Shown here: one piece after another, positions 8,074 through 15,462 of the stretch
Numbering within the stretch: position 1 is the first letter of the stretch
How the letters are laid out: the number at the start of each line of letters is the position of its first letter
DNA from: VXLM01 sp965242665
GTDB taxonomy: Bacteria; Chloroflexota; Dehalococcoidia; Lucifugimonadales; VXLM01
NCBI GenBank assembly: GCA_965242665.1
Contig: OZ251484.1
Coordinates: forward strand, 2,108,001-2,172,000
Length of the DNA stretch: 64,000 nucleotides
Reading direction: 5' to 3'
Notes under the pieces: model-generated
Database searches by the model: none
The model's input: the letters and a program-made list of their open reading frames with translations, nothing else
Told to the model about the DNA's origin: nothing
Position numbers and translations under genes: made by a program

Positions 8074-8137
8074 TCGATATTCCGACGCCGTGCGGATGGG
8101 CTTGGGCTTCATGCCGCGGCATATCCGGGATCACTGA
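8074..8137 (+). repeat. 64-bp direct repeat, right copy
   Basis: Exact copy of the final 64 bp of the epimerase gene (6206-6269), including the stop codon, directly behind the darT promoter. It marks the right boundary of the inserted darTG module. Confidence 0.9.
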
Positions 8138-8235
8138 GGGCGCGGGGGGGGAGAGAGTGACGTGGCGGGCTAACGACCGCTGCCGTCGCAGCGCATACGG
8201 CAAGCATCCGTCAACGGCCAGTGTATGACAAAAGC

Positions 8236-8263
8236 TTGACAACCCGTTACACTCTGTTATAAT
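8236..8263 (+). promoter_or_regulatory. Strong promoter of an orphan short transcript
   Basis: Perfect TTGACA (8236-8241), a 16-bp spacer, and perfect TATAAT (8258-8263). No protein gene follows on this strand. Confidence 0.65.
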
Positions 8264-8269
8264 GACCCC

Positions 8270-8350
8270 ATTGAAGCCCCCGATGGTCATATGGAAAACC
8301 TGGCTTGGGGCGTGTGATTTTGGGGGGACGGCGCGCTAGCCGTCCCTTTT
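8270..8350 (+). ncRNA. Candidate small RNA of about 80 nt
   Basis: The interval begins about 7 nt after a perfect -10 box and ends at an 8-bp GC-rich terminator with a T tract. Inside it, GCCCC near 8277 can pair with GGGGC near 8307, giving a second stem. A 25-codon frame starts at 8262, but it overlaps the -10 box and has no ribosome binding site. No known RNA family was recognised: SRP, 6S and tmRNA do not fit by eye. Supported only by promoter-terminator spacing. Confidence 0.45.
8325..8350 (+). terminator. Intrinsic terminator
   Basis: GGGACGGC, 6-nt loop, GCCGTCCC, then TTTT: an 8-bp perfect stem and a T tract, oriented for plus-strand transcription. Confidence 0.75.
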
Positions 8351-8369
8351 CGTTTGGAACGCGCAGGCT

Positions 8370-9401
8370 TTATTCACCCCTCTTTCTCCGCTCCTTCTCC
8401 TGCCGACGCCGCTCGGCTCGACTGGGGGCAGGCTCGTCTTGCGGCGGAGGAGGCACTGGGAGGGGAACCGCGGGTATTGGAATGTTAAAATCCCCTCCCG
8501 TTCGGATCCAAGCGCGTCCATTGTGGTTCTCTATGATCTTGTGCGCCGGCGCGCCAGAAAATGTGTGCGCCGTAGCATGATGAACGGAGAGTACTGCGTC
8601 TTGGAGTTCGTCGTCGTCCTCCAAGTCGACTACCTTGACTCCCCTTTCACGTGCCTGGGCGCGTCCAATCCGACGTCCGTGCGAACGGAACGAATCGTAG
8701 TCAGCGAACCATTCCGCGATTTCATCGGCCTTCTTCTGGGCATCCGCTTCCCCGGAGAACATATAGCGTTGTAGCCAGCCGGCGACCATGTCGGACGCGA
8801 GCTTCTGGGATTGTTCGCACTGAGTTAGCAGCCCCGGCGCATACGTCCTGAGGATCGGCATCCAGGCCAAGAGGTTCGCCTGGTTCGTACACTCGCTCTT
8901 GGCGAGCTCGAACTGCTTGAGGATGGCTTTGGCCGGGGCCGATCTCTCGCCTTCGGGGGTGGAGATTATGAACTGCGGGTCGATCGGGCCGAGTTGCGAA
9001 TGCTGCCCCATGACCAGTTCGTTTGCGGAGAGGGCTACCATGGTCGCCGCCGACATGGCCGCTATGGGAACGAAGACACGAACATGGTCGAACCGCTCAC
9101 GGATGAACTCTACCATGGATTCGGCGGCCTCGGCGGAGCCGCCCGGACTGTGCAAGATGATATCCAGCTCTCGCTCACGGATGTTGGAGACGGCTTCCAT
9201 GAGTCCCTGCATGTCCGGAAGCCCTATTTGCAACTCCGAGGGAGGGACCGGTCGGGACTCGAACCATGCGGTTGCGTAGAGTATCACCCCGCGGCCTGTC
9301 AGTTCGTTCAGCTGTCGGAGGTATTTCCTGCGGACACCGTCGATGCCGGCGGGACTCTTGGTCTTATTGAGTTCTTTGAGGATTTCGCCCCAGGTAGGCA
9401 T
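8370..9401 (-). CDS. Serine dehydrogenase proteinase-type (SppA/Clp-fold) protein
   Basis: 343 residues of the serine-dehydrogenase-proteinase family, a crotonase/SppA-like serine protease fold. The core (about 75-145) has DIILHSPGGSAEAAESMVEF, MSAATMVALSANELVMG with the presumed nucleophilic Ser in MSAAT, and LGPIDPQ. The C-terminus is Pro-rich then strongly basic (RAERRRQEKERRKRGE), suggesting nucleic-acid or membrane-surface contact. Members often lie in accessory islands, but their cellular role is poorly defined. Its start overlaps the end of the 72-residue upstream ORF by 38 bp, so the two are probably co-translated from the promoter near 9676. Confidence 0.75.
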   Translation of the reverse strand: MPTWGEILKELNKTKSPAGIDGVRRKYLRQLNELTGRGVILYATAWFESRPVPPSELQIGLPDMQGLMEAVSNIRERELDIILHSPGGSAEAAESMVEFIRERFDHVRVFVPIAAMSAATMVALSANELVMGQHSQLGPIDPQFIISTPEGERSAPAKAILKQFELAKSECTNQANLLAWMPILRTYAPGLLTQCEQSQKLASDMVAGWLQRYMFSGEADAQKKADEIAEWFADYDSFRSHGRRIGRAQARERGVKVVDLEDDDELQDAVLSVHHATAHTFSGAPAHKIIENHNGRAWIRTGGDFNIPIPAVPLPVPPPPQDEPAPSRAERRRQEKERRKRGE

Positions 9402-9582
9402 CGGCCCTTCTTACGTCCGTAGAATCGGAAGTGTAGACGGGATGGTTCTCGGCTATCGCGGCTGCGGCGCGCGCGTAGATGGGCGCAACCTTCTCGTAGA
9501 ACTCCATCATATCAGCCACTCCCGCTTCGCGCTCCTCGAACTCGTCCTGCATGGATTGCTTCTCCAACTCTAGGTCGCTCAT
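9364..9582 (-). CDS. Small helical protein coupled to the protease gene
   Basis: 72 residues, acidic and predicted helical (MSDLELEKQSMQDEFEEREA...). The ATG at 9582 has GGGAGG and AAGGA immediately upstream. It overlaps the protease start by 38 bp in another frame. Not recognised. It may be a partner or adaptor of the protease, because it is the first gene of a two-gene unit controlled by the 11-bp repeat array. Confidence 0.6.
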   Translation of the reverse strand: MSDLELEKQSMQDEFEEREAGVADMMEFYEKVAPIYARAAAAIAENHPVYTSDSTDVRRADAYLGRNPQRTQ

Positions 9583-9675
9583 GTCCTTGCCTCCCGCGAG
9601 AGTGATGAGACTGGGGCGGCGGCTTGGCGCCTCCCCCCTCGAGCCGGCTGGCGGCTCGGCCTCGACTTGGTGTGT

Positions 9676-9681
9676 ATTATA
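9676..9681 (-). promoter_or_regulatory. -10 box of the protease operon
   Basis: TATAAT on the minus strand, about 95 nt upstream of the 72-residue ORF. No good -35 is present: the -35 position falls inside the 11-bp repeat array, which suggests activator dependence or repressor occlusion. Confidence 0.5.
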
Positions 9682-9791
9682 ATACATTGTAGCACATGGT
9701 AAGCACATGGTAAACACATGGTAAACACATGGTAAACACATGGTAAACACATGGTAAGCACGTTGTAGGTACGCTGTAGGCCCGTTGTAGC
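9682..9791. repeat. 11-bp helically phased direct repeats at a promoter
   Basis: Units of CACATGGTAAR start at 9693, 9704, 9715, 9726, 9737 and 9748, with degenerate units in the same phase at 9682, 9759, 9770 and 9781. That is ten units of about one helical turn each, abutting the -10 box of the protease operon. The geometry fits cooperative binding of a regulator along one face of the DNA. Confidence 0.8.
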
Positions 9792-10035
9792 ACCACGCCA
9801 CGCTGTCCCCCCTCTTGCGCGCCCGGCGTTGTACAATGAACCCCCATCGCACCACGGAGACGCCGAGATTCCCGCCTACGCGGGAATGACGAGAGGGGGC
9901 GCGGGAATGACAGAGGTAGGTGTGGGAATGACGGGGGAGGGGACACCCGCACACACTACGGAGACGCCGTCATTCCCGCGAAGGCGGGAATCTAGCCCCC
10001 CGCGTCCGACACAGACACATCCCCGAACATCGCAT

Positions 10036-10064
10036 TTGACAAAACAGAACCCACGTACTATCCT
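10036..10064 (+). promoter_or_regulatory. Repeat-borne promoter, third copy
   Basis: TTGACA (10036-10041), 17-bp spacer, TATCCT (10059-10064). Same spacer core (AACAGAACCCACGTAC) as the copies at 245 and 5059. Confidence 0.5.
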
Positions 10065-10505
10065 GAACCTAAAGACGACAGACGACCCCGTCCAAACCAC
10101 AACACAAGGAGCCATCTTGCAATTCCCAACCTGCAATCATCAATCCACAATCATCAATTCCCCAACCCGCCATCTACAAAATTCGACAAAATACGACAGA
10201 ATGCCACAAAATACTACAGAAACTCGTGCGCGCGCGTTCCCTAATTCGCGCGCACGCACGCACGAGGCATCCCCCCCACGTCATTCCCGCGAAGGCGGGA
10301 ACTCTCGCGCACGCACGCGAGGCATCCCCTCCAGTCATTCCCGCACCCTCCCACGTCATTCCCGCGAAGGCGGGAATCTCCCGTTGCGCCCAGGCCGCAG
10401 CAGATTCGACGCATCGCTTTGGAATTGCCGTCCCATAGCCGCCATGCCAATAAATCAAACGGAACCCCGTCAACCCCCATCTTGCGCGCACGGCGGGGAA
10501 GGGGG

Positions 10506-10511
10506 TATAAT
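10506..10511 (+). promoter_or_regulatory. -10 box of the mod gene
   Basis: TATAAT 71 nt before the mod start. The leader between them contains a complete REP palindrome (10538-10557) just ahead of the ribosome binding site, so the mRNA can fold a hairpin there. Confidence 0.5.
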
Positions 10512-10582
10512 CAACGGCCTATCGCACTATGGAGACGCCGAGATTCCCGCCTTCGCGGGAATGACGGGAGAGGAGACACTAC

Positions 10583-13201
10583 ATGGCGCCGGCAGGGAAG
10601 GGACGGAAGCGGAAGATTGAGTCGTATTCGCATGGGGATGCGGAGCGGGCGAATAATCCGCCGGTGGGACTGGTGACGCCAGAGACGGATCAGGATAGGG
10701 GCAAGAAACGCTATGCGTTCGACCCGCATATCGACCCGCAGCTGCAGTGGGCAGGGAAGGCGGAACACGCATCGTTCGATGTCCCTACGGTCTCCCTCCA
10801 TGTCCACGAACGCATCGACCCCCGCGCGGTCATCGAAGCAGTCAGAGCACGCAACGGCAACGGACAATCCCAATCCCCCCTCTTCGAATTGCCGGAAGAA
10901 AACCCTCCCCTGCGGCAAGCAGTCGAGTTCTACCAACATAGCAATAACTGGAAGAACCGCATGATCGCAGGCGACAGCCTCCTGGTCATGAATAGCCTCC
11001 TCGAAAAAGAGAACATGGCCGGCAAAGTCCAGACCATCTATATCGACCCGCCGTACGGCATCAAATACGGCTCCAACTTCCAACCTTTCGTCAATCAAAA
11101 GCCGTCCTCCGACGGCAGGGACAAGGACTCAGACCTCACCACAGAACCAGAACAGATCCGCGCATTCCGCGATACGTGGGAACTCGGCATCCACTCCTAC
11201 CTCACCTACCTCCGCGACCGACTCCTCCTCTCCAAGCAGATGCTGACCGACAGCGGCTCGGTATTCGTGCAGATCGGCGACGAGAACGTGCACCTCGCGC
11301 GGATGATCATGGATGAGGTGTTTGGGACGGAGAATCATTGTGCACAAATAGCTTTTCAGAAATCTGGCAAGAGTGCTACTACGTCAATACCGGGCGTGTT
11401 CGACTATCTTTTGTGGTATGCAAAAGACAGAGATCGTCTAAAGGTAAGAAACCTGCTCCGCCACAAGAGGGATATTCCCAGGCTCATTGAAGATTACAAA
11501 TTTGACGACGGGGATGGTATGAAATACCGCCTGTCGCCAATCAATAGCCAGGGTTACAGTTCAGGACGAACTGTCAACATTACATATCAAGGTGACCGAT
11601 ATCATCCCGGTGCAAACAGGCACTGGAGCATTGATCCGAACAAAATACCTACACTGCTTGATCTAGGGATACTGACAATAAGGGGCAACTCTATATTCCG
11701 TAAGTTGTACCTTGATCAGTCGCCGGGTGTTGCACTCAATAACCTGTGGGATGATACTGCCAGAGGCTCCTTTGGCGGAACTAATATGTATGTCGTGCAG
11801 ACAACGATAAAGCCAGTCCAGCGCTGCATCCTGATGACGACGGATCCTGGGGACTTGGTGTTGGATCCGACGTGTGGGTCTGGCACGACGGCGTATGTTG
11901 CGGAGCAGTGGGGCCGTCGGTGGATGACGTGCGATACGTCGCGGGTGGCGTTGGTCTTGGCGCGGCAGCGCCTGATGACGGCGGTATATGATTACTACGA
12001 GTTGGCGCATCCGGACGAGGGAGTCGGGAGTGGGTTTCGGTACAAGACGGTGCCGCACGTCACGCTGCGTTCGATAGCGAACAACCCGGACATCGAGCCT
12101 GGGATGACGCGCGATCAGATCGACGCGGCGATAGCGCGGCACTCCACACAGCAGACGCTGTACGATCAGCCACATGTGGATAGCGACAAGATACGGGTGA
12201 GCGGTCCGTTCACGGTGGAGGCTGTGCCTGCGCCTGCGGTGAAGGGCTTGGAGGATATCGGCGGCTTGGCGGTGTCCGAGGAGTCTGACGATGCGGCGGG
12301 GGAGGTGGCGGATGTTGCGCCGCGCGGGGATGAGGCGGCGAACGAGGGGGAGACGCTGCGGCAGGGGGAGTGGTTGGACGAGTTATTGCGGACGGGGATA
12401 CGGGGGAAGTCTGGGCAGTACATTCGGTTTGCGCGGTTGGAGCCGCTGCCTGGGAGTCCTGGGTTGCGCGCGGTGCACGCGGACGGCGAGACGCTGCCGA
12501 ATGGCGACGGCTCTGCGTCGATCCGCGAGGGCGCTGCGGAGGCGTCGCAGCGGGTGGTCGTATCGTTTGGCCCCGAACATGCGCCGATGGAGCAGCGGCA
12601 GGTTGGGCGCGCCTTCGAGGAGGCGCAGTTCTTGGTTCCGAAGCCGCGTATCATCGTGTTCGTGGCGTTCCAGTTCGATCCGGAGGCGGCGAAGGATATC
12701 GACGAGACGCAGTGGGCGGGGGTGACTATCTTGAAGGCGCAGATGAATCCGGACATGTTGACGGACGATTTGAAGAAGCGGCGTGCGAGCAACGAGAGTT
12801 TTTGGCTGATAGGGCAGCCGGATGTGGATTTGCGCGCCATCCGCGAGGGGGATGACGCCGGCAAGTGGCGGGTGGACGTGCGGGGGTTCGACTATTACAA
12901 CACGAAGACGGGCGATTTGGAGTCGGGGGGAGAAGACCGCATCGCGGCATGGATGTTGGATACGGACTATGACGGTCGGAGTCTGTATCCGCGTCAGGTG
13001 TTCTTTCCGATGGCCGGCTCGAGCACCGGATGGGGGCCTCTGTCCGACAGCCTGCGCGCGGAGGTCGACGCCGATCTGATAGAGGCGTATCGCGGCACGA
13101 CGTCGCTGCCGTTCGACGCCGGCGAGCATCGTCGGATCGCGGTCAAGATCGTGGACGATCGGGGGATCGAGAGTCTGCGGGTGCTGGGGTTGGGGGGGTG
13201 A
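10583..13201 (+). CDS. Type III-like DNA adenine methyltransferase (Mod)
   Basis: 872 residues. Motif order is that of beta-class N6-adenine methyltransferases: catalytic DPPY near residue 155 (TIYIDPPYG), a long variable region about 240-420 that should be the target recognition domain, then the AdoMet motif DPTCGSGTTA near 428. A further 390-residue C-terminal region (about 480-872) lacks a motif I recognise. It makes the protein longer than typical Mod subunits (about 550-650). It should modify one strand of an asymmetric site and direct the Res helicase-nuclease encoded at 15463-18237. ATG 10583 has GGAG at normal spacing. Three REP palindromes separate it from the next gene. Confidence 0.85.
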   Translation: MAPAGKGRKRKIESYSHGDAERANNPPVGLVTPETDQDRGKKRYAFDPHIDPQLQWAGKAEHASFDVPTVSLHVHERIDPRAVIEAVRARNGNGQSQSPLFELPEENPPLRQAVEFYQHSNNWKNRMIAGDSLLVMNSLLEKENMAGKVQTIYIDPPYGIKYGSNFQPFVNQKPSSDGRDKDSDLTTEPEQIRAFRDTWELGIHSYLTYLRDRLLLSKQMLTDSGSVFVQIGDENVHLARMIMDEVFGTENHCAQIAFQKSGKSATTSIPGVFDYLLWYAKDRDRLKVRNLLRHKRDIPRLIEDYKFDDGDGMKYRLSPINSQGYSSGRTVNITYQGDRYHPGANRHWSIDPNKIPTLLDLGILTIRGNSIFRKLYLDQSPGVALNNLWDDTARGSFGGTNMYVVQTTIKPVQRCILMTTDPGDLVLDPTCGSGTTAYVAEQWGRRWMTCDTSRVALVLARQRLMTAVYDYYELAHPDEGVGSGFRYKTVPHVTLRSIANNPDIEPGMTRDQIDAAIARHSTQQTLYDQPHVDSDKIRVSGPFTVEAVPAPAVKGLEDIGGLAVSEESDDAAGEVADVAPRGDEAANEGETLRQGEWLDELLRTGIRGKSGQYIRFARLEPLPGSPGLRAVHADGETLPNGDGSASIREGAAEASQRVVVSFGPEHAPMEQRQVGRAFEEAQFLVPKPRIIVFVAFQFDPEAAKDIDETQWAGVTILKAQMNPDMLTDDLKKRRASNESFWLIGQPDVDLRAIREGDDAGKWRVDVRGFDYYNTKTGDLESGGEDRIAAWMLDTDYDGRSLYPRQVFFPMAGSSTGWGPLSDSLRAEVDADLIEAYRGTTSLPFDAGEHRRIAVKIVDDRGIESLRVLGLGG

Positions 13202-13209
13202 CCCACCCC

Positions 13210-13375
13210 CGTCATTCCCGCGAAGGCGGGAACCCCTGCCCTCACACCGTCATGCCCCCTTACTCCTCCCACGTCATTCCCGCGAAGGCGGGAATCCTCC
13301 CCTCACACCGTCACGCCCCCTTACTCCTCCCACGTCATTCCCGCGAAGGCGGGAATCCCCGCCCCCACCTCCACG
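13210..13375. repeat. Three REP palindromes within the R-M locus
   Basis: Palindrome cores at 13214, 13276 and 13337, about 61-62 bp apart, each preceded in the two later copies by CCTTACTCCTCCCAC. They lie between mod and the ATPase gene and could act as RNA hairpins that lower read-through or stabilise the mod message. Confidence 0.8.
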
Positions 13376-13403
13376 GGAGTGACGAAGCGAGGCCGGAATG
13401 TGG

Positions 13404-13409
13404 TATACT
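13404..13409 (+). promoter_or_regulatory. -10 box ahead of the ATPase-nuclease-Res genes
   Basis: TATACT, 20 nt before the start codon, followed by AGGAGG (13418-13423). Suggests that the downstream three genes can be transcribed separately from mod. Confidence 0.45.
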
Positions 13410-13429
13410 GACGTGGTAGGAGGTAGGCA

Positions 13430-14914
13430 ATGGCCGCGTCCGAGAAATCCAAGCATCTCAAGCTGAATGTCACCAACTTCGGCCCCATCGCCGAGGCCAA
13501 GATAGACTTGCGTCCGATGACCGTCTTCGTGGGCCGGAGTAATACGGGCAAGTCGTATCTGGCGATGCTGATCTATGCGCTGCATCAGTTTTTTAGCCAA
13601 AGCCAGGGAAGACATTTCCGTCCGAGACTTTGGTCTCGATGGGAAGATGATGATGTTGGTATGTCCGACGACGCGATCAATGCTCTGATCAAATGGTTGA
13701 ATCGGAAGGACTTTGATGCTCTCATACCGGAGCCTGTTGCAGATCCAATTCGCAACAGGCTCCGGGACGTGCGTTCCTTTGGAGATCGCTTAAACTACGA
13801 GTTGGCGAGATGCTTTGGCATTGAAGATGCGACGGATCTCATACGTCATCGAAGCGACAAGGGCGCAAGCGTAGACATGGACTGGCAGGTTTTGGATCAT
13901 CCTGAACCTTACAAATGCTACTTTACGCTGAACCGCAAGGAAGTCGGATTCAAAGCCTCTGTTCCCGATACGATCCCTCTATTTGCACATGTGGCCGATA
14001 GTGAAGTAGAACACTCGTATTTTCTCTGGCGTGTCCGCGAACGTAGCGAACTCATGGGAGAATATGCTCAGGGAGTGATGAATGACCTTTCGGACGAGGC
14101 GGGCTCACATATTGTCCGCCCATTGAGTAGGCCTGCCTATTACTTGCCCGCAGACCGTACGGGAGTAATGCACGCGCACCGCGTGGTGGTCGGGTCACTC
14201 ATCGCACGCGCGCCACGCGCGGGACTTGACCAGTCGTCTGCAGAGCCGGCGCTCTCAGGAGTCTTGGCAGATTTCCTCGAACGGCTCATAAATTTACCGG
14301 CGCGGCAGTTGCGTTCCCGCGGAGCTAGAGAACTCTCGAATCGTCTCGAAGGAGAAATGCTGCAGGGAGCAATCGTTCGCGAGGATTCGGCCATCGGCTA
14401 TCCTGAATTCTATTATCGTCCTGATGGATGGAAGCGCGATATTCCCTTGATGAACTCGTCGTCCATGGTATCGGAGCTCGCGCCGGTAGTCCTGTACCTG
14501 CGTCATTACGTAAATACACGGGACGTGCTGATAATCGAGGAGCCGGAATCGCATTTGCATCCCGCGATGCAGGTCGAGTTCGTGCGTCATCTTGCGGCGG
14601 CGGTCAACGCTGGGATTCGGGTCATACTGACCACGCACAGCGAGTGGGTGTTGGAGGAGCTCGCCAACCTCATCCGGCTGTCGGAGCTTCCGAAGTCTCG
14701 CAGGAAGGATTTTGTGGATACCGACTCTGCGCTCACCCCAGACCAGCTGGGGATGTGGTTGTTCGAACCAAAGAAGTCTCCCAAGGGCACCGTGGTCCGG
14801 GAGATCCCCCTTGATTTCGAGATCGGCAACTTCCCATCCGGGTACGACGGCGTGGCGATGGACGTTTACAACAGGTGGGCGGAGATTTCCAATTTGATAG
14901 GGGAGAGAAGCTAG
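13430..14914 (+). CDS. AAA/ABC-type ATPase in R-M locus (OLD/AAA_21-like)
   Basis: 494 residues. Walker A GRSNTGKS (35-42), following the SMC-like opening LKLNVTNFGPIAEAKIDL. ABC-type Walker B LIIEEPESHLHP near 365-377 and a switch histidine in ILTTHSEWVLEEL. This is the overcoming-lysogeny/AAA_21 architecture found in several two-gene defence modules, where an ATPase senses a trigger and releases a nuclease. It sits between Mod and Res, 6 bp upstream of a small PD-(D/E)xK-like protein that may be its effector. No nuclease domain is fused to it. Starts behind AGGAGG. Confidence 0.8.
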   Translation: MAASEKSKHLKLNVTNFGPIAEAKIDLRPMTVFVGRSNTGKSYLAMLIYALHQFFSQSQGRHFRPRLWSRWEDDDVGMSDDAINALIKWLNRKDFDALIPEPVADPIRNRLRDVRSFGDRLNYELARCFGIEDATDLIRHRSDKGASVDMDWQVLDHPEPYKCYFTLNRKEVGFKASVPDTIPLFAHVADSEVEHSYFLWRVRERSELMGEYAQGVMNDLSDEAGSHIVRPLSRPAYYLPADRTGVMHAHRVVVGSLIARAPRAGLDQSSAEPALSGVLADFLERLINLPARQLRSRGARELSNRLEGEMLQGAIVREDSAIGYPEFYYRPDGWKRDIPLMNSSSMVSELAPVVLYLRHYVNTRDVLIIEEPESHLHPAMQVEFVRHLAAAVNAGIRVILTTHSEWVLEELANLIRLSELPKSRRKDFVDTDSALTPDQLGMWLFEPKKSPKGTVVREIPLDFEIGNFPSGYDGVAMDVYNRWAEISNLIGERS

Positions 14915-14920
14915 GTTTCG

Positions 14921-15400
14921 ATGACAAGCCTCTGTGACGAAGTTCGGGGCCAAGTTCCCCACAGATGTATAGCAAGAAAATGCAACAAGGAAGGTTGCTC
15001 TGTGGGTATGGCGAATGTCCCAGACGAGCACCTCCTGATAGATGTCGACAAGGCAGGGCTCAGTGGAAGCCAGAGCAAGTGCGATTACATCTTCATTGGG
15101 TGCGGTGAAGTTACCTGGGTGGTCGCATTGGAATTGAAGAGAGGCAACCCGAAGGCTAGTACGGTTGTACGGCAACTGAGGGCGGGCGCGGAATATGTAG
15201 ATTGCATAATTCCAGAACGCGCTAAAGTTGAGTTTCGTCCGGTCGTTTTTTCTGGAAAGCTCCATCCGGCAGAGCGTGTCAAATTGAGAAGAAAAGAGAA
15301 CAGAGTTCGTTTTCGTGGGGATAATCAATACATCGTGCCAAGAGAGTGCGGTGACCCTTTGACATCTGTGCTGACAAGACCCTTGGAAGAGGAGCGATGA
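14921..15400 (+). CDS. Small PD-(D/E)xK-like protein next to the ATPase
   Basis: 159 residues. Residues 54-75 read CDYIFIG then VVALELKRG: an Asp (D55), a strand, and E71-x-K73, the D-(15)-ExK pattern of the restriction-endonuclease fold. An N-terminal Cys cluster (CIARKCNKEGC) might bind a metal. Its gene follows the ATPase by 6 bp and precedes res, so the pair ATPase plus nuclease is embedded in the R-M locus. An alternative start at 15009 (MANVPDEH) has GGAAGG upstream and would remove the Cys cluster. The fold assignment is inference from a short motif. Confidence 0.6.
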   Translation: MTSLCDEVRGQVPHRCIARKCNKEGCSVGMANVPDEHLLIDVDKAGLSGSQSKCDYIFIGCGEVTWVVALELKRGNPKASTVVRQLRAGAEYVDCIIPERAKVEFRPVVFSGKLHPAERVKLRRKENRVRFRGDNQYIVPRECGDPLTSVLTRPLEEER

Positions 15401-15422
15401 ATCCGCAGGTATCCATTCCCAA

Positions 15423-15441
15423 GGCCAGCCTCGCTGGCTTC
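15423..15441. other. Intergenic hairpin before res
   Basis: GCCAGC, 3-nt loop CTC, GCTGGC, with flanking A/T pairs, in the 62-bp gap between the small nuclease-like gene and res. No T tract. Possible mRNA processing or attenuation element. Confidence 0.35.
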
Positions 15442-15462
15442 GCGCCGCCGGAGACAAGATAG

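Larger units (their letters stand above)
9865..10566. repeat. Composite repeat copy 2 with five REP palindromes
   Basis: Fills the gene-free stretch 9792-10582. Palindromes at 9865, 9969, 10279, 10354 and 10538. The repeat promoter is at 10036-10064, the aatNcgacaaa units at about 10171-10222, then GAAACTCGTGCGCGCG and the ATTCGACG...CATGCCAATAAATC block (about 10397-10458), in the same order as 200-775. The downstream segment after the promoter differs from copies 1 and 3, and the mini-ORF is not kept. Confidence 0.6.

Noticed and set aside
8262..8339. 25-codon ORF within the candidate small RNA
   Set aside because: Its ATG overlaps the -10 box, no ribosome site is present and the stop lies in the terminator stem.
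9829..10620. 263-codon ORF across the repeat region
   Set aside because: Made of translated REP palindromes (SREGGN-type peptides) and ends inside mod; repeat-driven open frame.
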